Source: Sphingomonas sp. UBA4766 (GTDB lineage Bacteria; Pseudomonadota; Alphaproteobacteria; Sphingomonadales; Sphingomonadaceae). Taken from it: 5,215 bases of DNA. The stretch lies in contig DHHS01000088.1 of assembly GCA_002403415.1 (NCBI GenBank), positions 1-5,215 on the forward strand, read 5' to 3'. Shown here in pieces: positions 1 to 4,733 of this stretch (its first letter is position 1; the number at the start of each line of letters is the position of its first letter). Below the pieces are notes generated by a model, which was not told the DNA's origin, searched no databases, and saw only the letters and a program-made list of their open reading frames with translations. The position numbers and the translations under genes were made by a program.

Positions 1-588
1 AGTGATCCCGGGGAAGTTCGCAGCTCGATCGGTGCCATTAACACGGTGTTTCGCGGTGAGAATGGCGCACTTCAGGGTACCAATACGGATCCGGCAGGGT
101 TTTACGCGCCGCTGGCCGATACCGATTTGGCGGGGAAGCCGGTGGTGGTGATTGGGTCGGGTGGAGCGGCTTGCGCAGTGTTGTTTGCGCTCGCGCGAAT
201 GGCGGTTGGCCCGGTCACGGTGCAGGCGCGCAGCCCGCTTAAAGCCGCCGCACTGCTCAGCCGGTTCGGCTTGAAAGGAGAAGCAAAGCCAATCGCGACC
301 ACCCTGCCGCCAGCGAGTTTGTTGGTTAATGCCAGCGCACTCGGCATGGCTGGGCAAGCCCCGCTGGAACTTGATCTCGCACCGCTGCCCGATGACGCGA
401 TTGTCTATGACATTGTTTACGCACCACTTGAGACGCCGTTGCTGGAACAGGCGGCGGCGCGCGGGTTGGCGATCATTGATGGGCTGGAAATGCTCGTTGG
501 GCAGGCGGCAATTGCATTTGAGCTGTTCTTCGGTGTGGCACCCTCGCGCGATCGGGATGCGGCGCTGCGGGATTTGCTGGTCCAATGA
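1..588 (+). CDS. aroE: Shikimate dehydrogenase (NADP+), AroE, 5'-truncated by window edge
   Basis: Shikimate dehydrogenase catalyses the NADPH-dependent reduction of 3-dehydroshikimate to shikimate in cytosolic aromatic amino acid synthesis. The reading frame is open from base 1, so the gene begins upstream. 195 residues are visible, against about 270-280 for the family, so roughly the first 75-80 are missing, including the region of the catalytic lysine. Visible family signatures, numbered from the window edge, are IGAINTV (10-16), GTNTD (26-30, with the conserved substrate-binding/catalytic Asp at 30), the dinucleotide-binding loop GSGGA (52-56), VNAS (109-112), YDIVY (136-140) and the C-terminal GLEMLVGQAA (161-170). 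The GTG at position 46 is internal, because conserved AroE sequence continues upstream of it. The TGA stop overlaps the coaE start as ATGA, suggesting translational coupling. Nothing in the visible part looks broken. Confidence 0.96.
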   Translation, partial: SDPGEVRSSIGAINTVFRGENGALQGTNTDPAGFYAPLADTDLAGKPVVVIGSGGAACAVLFALARMAVGPVTVQARSPLKAAALLSRFGLKGEAKPIATTLPPASLLVNASALGMAGQAPLELDLAPLPDDAIVYDIVYAPLETPLLEQAAARGLAIIDGLEMLVGQAAIAFELFFGVAPSRDRDAALRDLLVQ

Positions 589-1178
589 TAAGGCTTGGGC
601 TGACCGGCTCCATCGGGATGGGCAAATCAACCGTTGCCGCGATGTTCGCCGATGAAGGGGTGCCGGTGTTCGACGCCGATGCAACGGTTCATGCGTTGCA
701 GGGTCCACATGGTGCGCTGGTCCCGGCGATTGAACACGCGTTTCCCGGCACAACAACGGAAAATGGTGTCGATCGTGCGAAGCTTGGCGCCTTGGTGCTC
801 AATGACTCGGCTGCGATCGCTCGGCTGGAGGCGATTGTGCATCCTGCGGTGGGTGCGGCGCGCGCGGCGTTTATTGCGCGGCATCGTGCGGCGCCCCTCG
901 TTGTGCTTGACGTACCCTTGCTGTTCGAAACGGGGGGCAACGCGCAGGTCGACAAGGTTGCGGTGGTATCCGCCGCGCCCGAGGTGCAGCGCAAGCGCGT
1001 GCTTGCCCGGCCCGGACAGAGTGCTGCGAAGTTTGAGGCGATCCTCGCTCGACAATTGCCCGACGCTGACAAGCGGGCTCGGGCTGATTTCGTGATTGCA
1101 ACCGATGTACCGCTTGATGCGACGCGCGCGACGGTGCGTGCGGTGATCGCTTGCCTCCTGGTCGATCTGAGGGGATAA
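585..1178 (+). CDS. coaE: Dephospho-CoA kinase
   Basis: This enzyme catalyses the last step of coenzyme A synthesis, ATP-dependent phosphorylation of the 3'-hydroxyl of dephospho-CoA, in the cytosol. The 197-residue product is of normal family length and is a P-loop kinase. It has the Walker A motif GSIGMGKST at residues 8-16, followed by the family motifs DAD (30-32), LEAIVHP (81-87), the DVPLLFE segment (109-115) and the lid/C-terminal segment with RQLPDADKR around residues 156-164 and ADFVI (167-171). The ATG at 585 is the only sensible start: it puts the P-loop eight residues from the N-terminus, as is usual, and it overlaps the aroE stop by four bases. No strong Shine-Dalgarno is visible, so coupled re-initiation after aroE is likely. 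The stop at 1176-1178 is followed within 2-8 bases by the dnaQ start. Confidence 0.97.
   Translation: MIRLGLTGSIGMGKSTVAAMFADEGVPVFDADATVHALQGPHGALVPAIEHAFPGTTTENGVDRAKLGALVLNDSAAIARLEAIVHPAVGAARAAFIARHRAAPLVVLDVPLLFETGGNAQVDKVAVVSAAPEVQRKRVLARPGQSAAKFEAILARQLPDADKRARADFVIATDVPLDATRATVRAVIACLLVDLRG
1169..1172 (+). promoter_or_regulatory. Shine-Dalgarno for dnaQ
   Basis: GAGG, extended to GAGGGG by the next two bases, lies inside the last codons of coaE. It leaves 8 bases before a TTG at 1181 and 14 before the ATG at 1187. The spacing favours the TTG, while family alignment and codon preference favour the ATG. This site is therefore why the dnaQ start is uncertain by two codons. Confidence 0.5.
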
Positions 1179-1186
1179 CGTTGGCA

Positions 1187-1879
1187 ATGCGAGAGATTGT
1201 TTTTGATACCGAAACGACAGGGCTCAGTTTTTCCGGTGGTGATCGGCTGGTCGAAATCGGATGCATCGAACTTGTCAACCGGGTGCCAACCGGTAACAGC
1301 TTCCATGCTTATTTGAACCCTGATCGTCCGATGGCGGCTGAGGCATTTGCCGTGCACGGGCTGTCCGATGCATTTTTGGCGGACAAGGGACGATTTGCCG
1401 ACCATGTCAACGAGTTATTGGCGTTTCTCGAAGACAGTCCGCTCGTAGCTCACAATGCTAGTTTTGACTTTGGTTTTCTGAACGGTGAGTTGAAATTGTG
1501 TGGGCGTGCAGCCGTTGATCTTGATCGGATGGTTGATACGTTGGCGATCGCGCGGGCGCGTTTGCCGGGCGCCAAACACTCGCTAGATGCCTTGTGCAGC
1601 CGATTCGGCGTGGACCGCAGCCACCGCGTGTTTCACGGCGCGCTGCTTGATGCGCAACTGCTAGCCCAAGTCTATGTCGAGTTGATGGGTGGTCGCCAGA
1701 TCGGCTTTGCACTCGTGCAGGATGAGGCGGTATCTGCCCCGGTTTCGAATGCTCCCCCTGCGGTTCCAACAATAGCGCGCGCGCCACGGCAGTTCGCCCC
1801 AAGCGTTGAGGAAGCCGCTCGACACGCCGAATTTTTGACCACCATTACCGAACCCCTATGGACTACCGAGCCACGATAG
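1187..1879 (+). CDS. dnaQ: DNA polymerase III epsilon subunit, 3'-5' proofreading exonuclease
   Basis: Epsilon is the proofreading subunit of the replicative polymerase core; it removes misincorporated 3' nucleotides and binds the alpha subunit. From ATG 1187 the product has 230 residues. The DEDDh exonuclease motifs are all present: Exo I FDTET (D7 and E9), Exo II HNASFDFGFLN (D94), and Exo III with H150 and D155, the same five-residue spacing as in E. coli epsilon. MVDTLAIAR and AKHSLDALCSRF are also typical. The exonuclease domain ends near residue 170. A low-complexity Ala/Pro/Val linker (about 178-205) follows, then a short C-terminal segment with HAEFL and EPLW, where the family contacts alpha. 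QIGFAL at 171-176 sits where E. coli has its beta-clamp-binding motif. An in-frame TTG two codons upstream (1181) is an alternative start with better Shine-Dalgarno spacing. Confidence 0.95.
   Translation: MREIVFDTETTGLSFSGGDRLVEIGCIELVNRVPTGNSFHAYLNPDRPMAAEAFAVHGLSDAFLADKGRFADHVNELLAFLEDSPLVAHNASFDFGFLNGELKLCGRAAVDLDRMVDTLAIARARLPGAKHSLDALCSRFGVDRSHRVFHGALLDAQLLAQVYVELMGGRQIGFALVQDEAVSAPVSNAPPAVPTIARAPRQFAPSVEEAARHAEFLTTITEPLWTTEPR
1835..1862 (+). promoter_or_regulatory. Possible sigma-70-type promoter for hpf
   Basis: TTGACC (1835-1840, five of six matches to the -35 consensus) is separated by 16 bases from TATGGA (1857-1862, a weak -10). The elements sit within the last codons of dnaQ. 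Transcription would start near 1869, giving hpf a leader of about 80 nt. The -10 is poor, so this is only a candidate; hpf may instead be read from the dnaQ transcript. Confidence 0.22.
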
Positions 1880-1906
1880 GCAGTGGCGACTGTCCCGGCG
1901 GGCGAA

Positions 1907-1918
1907 GCGATCGATCGC
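1907..1918 (+). repeat. 12-bp perfect palindrome in the dnaQ-hpf gap
   Basis: GCGATCGATCGC is identical to its reverse complement and lies 31 bases upstream of the hpf start, in the middle of the 70-nt intergenic gap. No T-run follows it, so it does not look like an intrinsic terminator. It could be a binding site for a dimeric regulator or a chance product of GC-rich sequence. Confidence 0.6.
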
Positions 1919-1939
1919 GCGGAGTCCCGCGCTACGGAT

Positions 1940-1943
1940 GGAG
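1940..1943 (+). promoter_or_regulatory. Shine-Dalgarno that fixes the hpf start
   Basis: GGAG is followed by six bases and then ATG at 1950. The upstream in-frame ATG at 1938 overlaps this site and has no purine-rich sequence in front of it. This supports 1950 as the true start, giving a protein that begins MDIRLSGHQV, as is usual for this family. Confidence 0.65.
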
Positions 1944-1949
1944 AAGGCT

Positions 1950-2522
1950 ATGGATATTCGGCTCTCGGGTCATCAGGTTGATACCGGCGACGCGCTGCGC
2001 ACTCATGTTACCGATCGGTTGCAACGCATTGCCGACAAATATTTTGCGCGCGCGCTGTCGGCGCATGTCACGTTGGGCAAGGGGCCACATGATGCCGGCT
2101 TTACCTGCGATATTGTCGCGCATGTCATGCACGCGGTGGTGCTGAAAGGCAGCAGCCGCGCGATGGACGCGCATAATGCGTTTGAAGGGGCGGCTGACAA
2201 GATCGAGAAACAGCTGCGCCGTTATGTCCGGCGATTAAAGGATCGCCAGACGGCCGCAGGCGCGCCGCCGCCGCTGGACGATGCTGGGTACACGTTGTTC
2301 GTCGAGCCCGAAGCTGAAGCTGAGCCTCAGGATTTCCCGCCCGTTATCGCCGAAATGCGTGTCGACGTGCCCAATGCCACCGTGTCGGATGCGGTAATGA
2401 TGCTCGACCTGCGCAATACCAACGCGCTGTTGTTTTGTAACTCGGCGACAGGCGCGCATAACATGGTCTATCGGCGCGGGGATGGCACGATCGGCTGGGT
2501 TGAACCGAACCGAGAGCGGTAA
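1950..2522 (+). CDS. hpf: Ribosome hibernation promoting factor, long form (HPF/RaiA)
   Basis: Long HPF binds the 30S decoding region in stationary phase or starvation and drives formation of inactive 100S ribosome dimers. The 190-residue protein has two parts. An N-terminal S30AE/RaiA domain (about 1-98) begins MDIRLSGHQVDTGDALR and contains the typical AHNAFEGAADKIEKQLRR (73-90). A C-terminal dimerisation domain (about 131-187) holds the family block with LFCNSATG (161-168) and NMVYRRGDGTIGWVEP (171-186). A variable linker rich in Pro, Ala and acidic residues joins them (about 99-130). The length and second domain make this long HPF rather than the short HPF or YfiA of enterobacteria. The gene is followed by ptsN, an arrangement seen widely in proteobacteria, but rpoN is not in front of it; dnaQ is. 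The ATG at 1938 is a less likely start. Confidence 0.95.
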   Translation: MDIRLSGHQVDTGDALRTHVTDRLQRIADKYFARALSAHVTLGKGPHDAGFTCDIVAHVMHAVVLKGSSRAMDAHNAFEGAADKIEKQLRRYVRRLKDRQTAAGAPPPLDDAGYTLFVEPEAEAEPQDFPPVIAEMRVDVPNATVSDAVMMLDLRNTNALLFCNSATGAHNMVYRRGDGTIGWVEPNRER

Positions 2523-2596
2523 TGCTTTCACTTCGGCTTAATTGGCGCTAGAGGACGGCGCCTTACTCCGCGATTGCGGCGGCATTGGGCCGCGCC

Positions 2597-2600
2597 AGGA
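2597..2600 (+). promoter_or_regulatory. Shine-Dalgarno that fixes the ptsN start
   Basis: AGGA is five bases in front of ATG 2606. It supports that start over the in-frame TTG at 2585, whose seven extra codons do not resemble the family N-terminus. Confidence 0.65.
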
Positions 2601-2605
2601 ACCAT

Positions 2606-3073
2606 ATGATCCACTATAGTGATTTGTTGAAGCCGGGCACGGTGCTGGCGGGTGTTACGGTTACCAACAAAAAGGCATTGCTTAATCTGGTCGCGACGGT
2701 TGCAGCGCAGACGCACGATCTCGATGCCCGCGCGATTGTCGGGACACTGACCGAGCGCGAGCGGATTGGGTCAACCGGTTTTGGTAACGGCATTGCGATT
2801 CCGCATGGGCGGCTTGACGGATTGGATCGGATCGTTGGTCTGTTTGTCCATCTCCAGCATCCGATTGATTTTCAGGCGATTGACGAACTGCCGGTTGACC
2901 TGGTGTTCATGATGCTGTCGCCGATTGGCGCGGGCGCTGAACATCTGAAGGCGCTGGCCAATGTGTCGCGGCGGCTGCGCGACCCGGTGTTTGTGGCCAA
3001 GCTGCGCGGAGCGGGGTCGCCCGATGCGCTTTACGCGCTGTGGACGGGCGACGAATCGCGTGACCCTGCCTGA
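2606..3073 (+). CDS. ptsN: Nitrogen-PTS EIIA protein (EIIA-Ntr), PtsN
   Basis: PtsN is the terminal phosphoacceptor of the nitrogen phosphotransferase system (EI-Ntr to NPr to EIIA-Ntr). It regulates by phosphorylation-dependent protein contacts rather than by sugar transport. The 155-residue product is a single EIIA type-2 (fructose/mannitol) domain of normal length. The phosphorylated histidine is H67 in GFGNGIAIPHGR (58-69). Other family blocks are ERIGSTG (52-58), the LPVDLVFMMLSPIGAGAEHLKALA stretch (95-118, with conserved H113) and SRRLRDP (121-127). It lies 83 bases after hpf. Its last 14 bases overlap the GTG start of the thioesterase gene. The EI and NPr partners are not in this window. 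The protein looks intact and active-site competent. Confidence 0.95.
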   Translation: MIHYSDLLKPGTVLAGVTVTNKKALLNLVATVAAQTHDLDARAIVGTLTERERIGSTGFGNGIAIPHGRLDGLDRIVGLFVHLQHPIDFQAIDELPVDLVFMMLSPIGAGAEHLKALANVSRRLRDPVFVAKLRGAGSPDALYALWTGDESRDPA

Positions 3074-3530
3074 CCGGCGCGGGGCCGCAGTTGGCGCGTC
3101 GGCGCATCACCGCGCGCTCGAAGCTCTTTACGCCGCAGCACCGATCAACCGCCTTTTTGACTCAACGCTCGAGATTGCGGGCCCGGGCGAAGCCCGAATC
3201 CGTTTCACTGTCGACGAGCGTTATTTCCATGCGGCGGGCGCCGCGCATGGCACTGCCTATTTCAAGATGCTCGATGATGCCGCCTTTTATGCGGCCAATA
3301 CGCTGGTCAGCGACCGGTTTTTGCTGACAACGCAGTTCAATCTGCTGTTCACCCGCCCGCTGGCGTGCGGGCCAGCGGTGGCGGAGGGGCGCTGGATCAG
3401 TGGTCAGCGGCGCGTGCTGATTGCGGACGCGCGATTGCTCGACGAGAGTGGCGAGGAAGTGGCCCGCGGCACCGGCACGTTCATGCGCTCGCGCATGCCG
3501 CTCGCTTCGCTGCCTGGATACCGGGTGTGA
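3060..3530 (+). CDS. PaaI-family hotdog-fold thioesterase
   Basis: This is a probable acyl-CoA thioesterase of the hotdog fold, PaaI-like group; the substrate cannot be read from sequence. The 156-residue product has the family signature HGTAYFKMLDDAAFYAAN at 63-80. H63-G64 matches the HG of E. coli PaaI and D72 aligns with its catalytic Asp, nine residues after the His. The strand that follows (LTTQFNLLFTRPL, 89-101) and the C-terminal VARGTGTFM (134-142) fit the rest of the hotdog domain. GTG 3060 is chosen because it is the only plausible start codon ahead of the domain, and it overlaps ptsN by 14 bases in another frame. The longer open frame back to 2961 lies wholly within ptsN and reads as low-complexity Arg/Cys sequence. 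The end overlaps DUF1491 as GTGA. No aromatic-catabolism genes are nearby, so a phenylacetate role is not implied and no gene symbol is given. Confidence 0.87.
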   Translation: MTLPDRRGAAVGASAHHRALEALYAAAPINRLFDSTLEIAGPGEARIRFTVDERYFHAAGAAHGTAYFKMLDDAAFYAANTLVSDRFLLTTQFNLLFTRPLACGPAVAEGRWISGQRRVLIADARLLDESGEEVARGTGTFMRSRMPLASLPGYRV

Positions 3531-3880
3531 GCACTGCCCGGGTGCCAACGCACATAATCGTTAGCGCGTTGCTCCGGCGGGTAAATGACGCGGGCGGGAT
3601 GGCGGTGGTGCTGGCCCGCGGCGATGGCGATGCGGGTGGCGTGCTCATGCTGGTAAGCGAGCGAGGGCAGGATGTGCGCGCGCTGGAGCGGGGGATCGAT
3701 GCCGCTGGGCGTGATGCGCTGATCGTCACTGCAGTCGTCGGTGACTCCGCTGCGGCTGATCCGCGCGCGATCACCGACTACTGGCAAAGGCGCCGCGCCC
3801 GAGACCCTGATTTATGGGTGGTTGAACTGGATATCGTGCAAGCCGAACGGTTCGCCGCGCAAATATTGAGTTTGGATTGA
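3527..3880 (+). CDS. DUF1491 family protein, function unknown
   Basis: This small protein (117 residues from GTG 3527) matches my memory of the DUF1491 family, found in alphaproteobacteria and without an assigned function. Two conserved blocks stand out: an N-terminal THIIVSALLRRVNDAGG (8-24) running into VVLARGD (27-33), and a C-terminal block with YWQRRRARDPDLWVVELD (85-102) followed by AERF (106-109). The middle (about 48-80) is variable. There is no signal peptide, transmembrane segment or cysteine, so a soluble cytosolic protein is expected. The start GTG overlaps the thioesterase stop (GTGA) and no clear Shine-Dalgarno precedes it, suggesting coupled translation. A second in-frame GTG at 3542 (VPTHII) is an alternative start. 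Family placement is fairly sure; role is unknown. Confidence 0.85.
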   Translation: MSTARVPTHIIVSALLRRVNDAGGMAVVLARGDGDAGGVLMLVSERGQDVRALERGIDAAGRDALIVTAVVGDSAAADPRAITDYWQRRRARDPDLWVVELDIVQAERFAAQILSLD

Positions 3881-3979
3881 CCCGTTAACTTCCCGTCGTC
3901 ACAGGAGCCGTCCCTGAAACGCGTTGTGTCGGTCGATGTGCGATGTCGCTCGGTTACGCAGTCGGAGGGCCCGCCCGGG

Positions 3980-4000
3980 GCGCATGCAGGTATGCAGCGC
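3980..4000 (+). repeat. Tandem ATGCAG repeat / bulged hairpin in the sleB leader
   Basis: ATGCAG occurs twice, at 3984-3989 and 3992-3997, eight bases apart. The same stretch can fold: GCGC (3980-3983) pairs with GCGC (3997-4000), and TGCA (3985-3988) with TGCA (3993-3996), leaving A3984 bulged and a GGTA loop. No T-run follows, so it is not a terminator. It lies 35 bases before the sleB start and could be an operator or leader structure, or chance. Confidence 0.35.
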
Positions 4001-4034
4001 GTCACCGCGCACCCGCCGCCCAGTATGAAGTTTG

Positions 4035-4682
4035 ATGAAATATAACGTTCGACTTGCCGCTCTGGCGGCCCTCTTTGGCATTCCAGCCATGATTGCAGCC
4101 GGCGCGCCCGGCTTGGCACTGGAACTGGACAAGCCGCTTCCTTTGGCGCAACAACCGATGACATCGGCGCCGATTTTGCCACAGGCACCTGCTGCTAACG
4201 CGCCTTCCAAAGCGGAGGTGGACGAAACACCCTCCATTGATATCGTCGACGAAGCTCCGGTCGAGCCTCGTGTGAGCCTGGCAGCCTTGGTTGCGGCGCA
4301 AGCCATGCCAGCTGCACCGGATGACGCGCTGCGCTGCCTTGCTTCGGCGATTTTCCATGAGGCAAAGGGCGAGCCGATGACCGGCCAGCTGGCGGTCGCC
4401 CATGTCATTTTGAACCGTGCGCAGTCGGGGCGCTTCCCTGCGTCGGTTTGCGGGGTTGTCGCACAGCGTGGGCAATTCTCGTTCGTGCGTGGCGGGATCA
4501 TTCCGTCGCCCGCGCTCCATAATGCCAGCTATCGCACGGCCATGGCTATTGCGCAGATCGCGGTTGAGAAGGCCTGGGTCAATCCGGTATCGGGCGCGCT
4601 GTTCTTTCATGCGACGCATGTGTCCCCCAATTGGGGCAAGCGGCGGGTCGCCGCGATTGGGCATCACATCTTTTATCGCTGA
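4035..4682 (+). CDS. Exported SleB/Hydrolase_2 family cell wall hydrolase
   Basis: The protein belongs to the SleB (Hydrolase_2) family, peptidoglycan-cleaving enzymes that include the spore cortex-lytic SleB. In non-sporulating alphaproteobacteria it would act on periplasmic peptidoglycan. The product has 215 residues. Residues 1-28 look like a signal peptide (MKYNVR followed by a hydrophobic Ala/Leu/Ile stretch, possible cleavage after GLA at 26-28). A Pro/Ala and acidic linker (about 29-95) follows, then the catalytic domain. Signatures are CLASAIFHEAKGEPMTGQLA (101-120, E109 the likely catalytic Glu), AVAHVILNR (120-128), VCGVVAQRGQFSF (138-150) and the C-terminal THVSPNWGKRR (194-204). 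An in-frame TGA at 4026-4028 limits the start to ATG 4035 or the adjacent TTG 4032. The Shine-Dalgarno is weak (GAAG at 4027-4030). A six-codon reading frame from ATG 4025 overlaps the start. A terminator follows directly. Confidence 0.92.
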   Translation: MKYNVRLAALAALFGIPAMIAAGAPGLALELDKPLPLAQQPMTSAPILPQAPAANAPSKAEVDETPSIDIVDEAPVEPRVSLAALVAAQAMPAAPDDALRCLASAIFHEAKGEPMTGQLAVAHVILNRAQSGRFPASVCGVVAQRGQFSFVRGGIIPSPALHNASYRTAMAIAQIAVEKAWVNPVSGALFFHATHVSPNWGKRRVAAIGHHIFYR

Positions 4683-4686
4683 GCCG

Positions 4687-4720
4687 GGAAGGGGGGCGGC
4701 GCGGGCCGCTTCCTTTTGTT
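4687..4720 (+). terminator. Probable intrinsic terminator of the cell wall hydrolase gene
   Basis: A GC stem GCGGC (4696-4700) pairs with GCCGC (4705-4709) around a GCGG loop. It can be extended by GGAA (4687-4690) pairing with TTCC (4710-4713) across a bulge of five G residues. A T-rich run TTTTGTT (4714-4720) follows at once. The stem starts four bases after the sleB stop. The bulge makes it imperfect, but the stem plus T-run fits Rho-independent termination. The last three bases of the T-run also belong to the LexA box. Confidence 0.55.
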
Positions 4721-4732
4721 CCGTTAATGTTC
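4718..4732 (+). promoter_or_regulatory. LexA (SOS) box of alphaproteobacterial type
   Basis: GTTCCGTTAATGTTC is an exact GTTC-N7-GTTC, the direct-repeat LexA operator established for alphaproteobacteria such as Rhodobacter and Caulobacter. It ends one base before the first possible mmcB start. It is the only exact match I found in the window, and it sits in the 51-base gap in front of a gene known to be SOS-regulated in Caulobacter. No convincing -35/-10 pair could be assigned beside it. Confidence 0.8.
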
Positions 4733-4733
4733 T

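Noticed and set aside
689..1405. Long antisense open frame (238 codons) across coaE and dnaQ
   Set aside because: It is a shadow of two well-identified + strand genes in GC-rich DNA; the translation is low-complexity Arg/Ser/Ala sequence with no recognisable domain.
2544..2562. GGCGC/GCGCC inverted repeat after hpf as a terminator
   Set aside because: The stem is only five base pairs with a nine-base loop and no T-run follows; hpf and ptsN are probably co-transcribed.
2961..3059. Extension of the thioesterase N-terminus to 2961
   Set aside because: This segment lies wholly inside ptsN and reads as Arg/Cys-rich low-complexity sequence; GTG 3060 gives a normal-length hotdog protein.
3335..3350. 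GTTC repeat inside the thioesterase gene as a second LexA box
   Set aside because: The spacing is eight bases rather than seven, and it lies in the middle of a coding region.
3365..3526. Longer DUF1491 start at 3365
   Set aside because: The extra 54 codons lie inside the thioesterase gene and show low-complexity sequence; the family N-terminus begins near the RVPTH motif, so GTG 3527 fits.
3885..3888. TTAA in the leader after DUF1491 as a CtrA site
   Set aside because: Only one half site is present; no second TTAA lies at the required seven-base spacing.
4002..4667. Long antisense open frame (221 codons) opposite the cell wall hydrolase
   Set aside because: The + strand frame carries a signal peptide and intact SleB motifs; the antisense translation is Arg/Cys-rich with no family resemblance.
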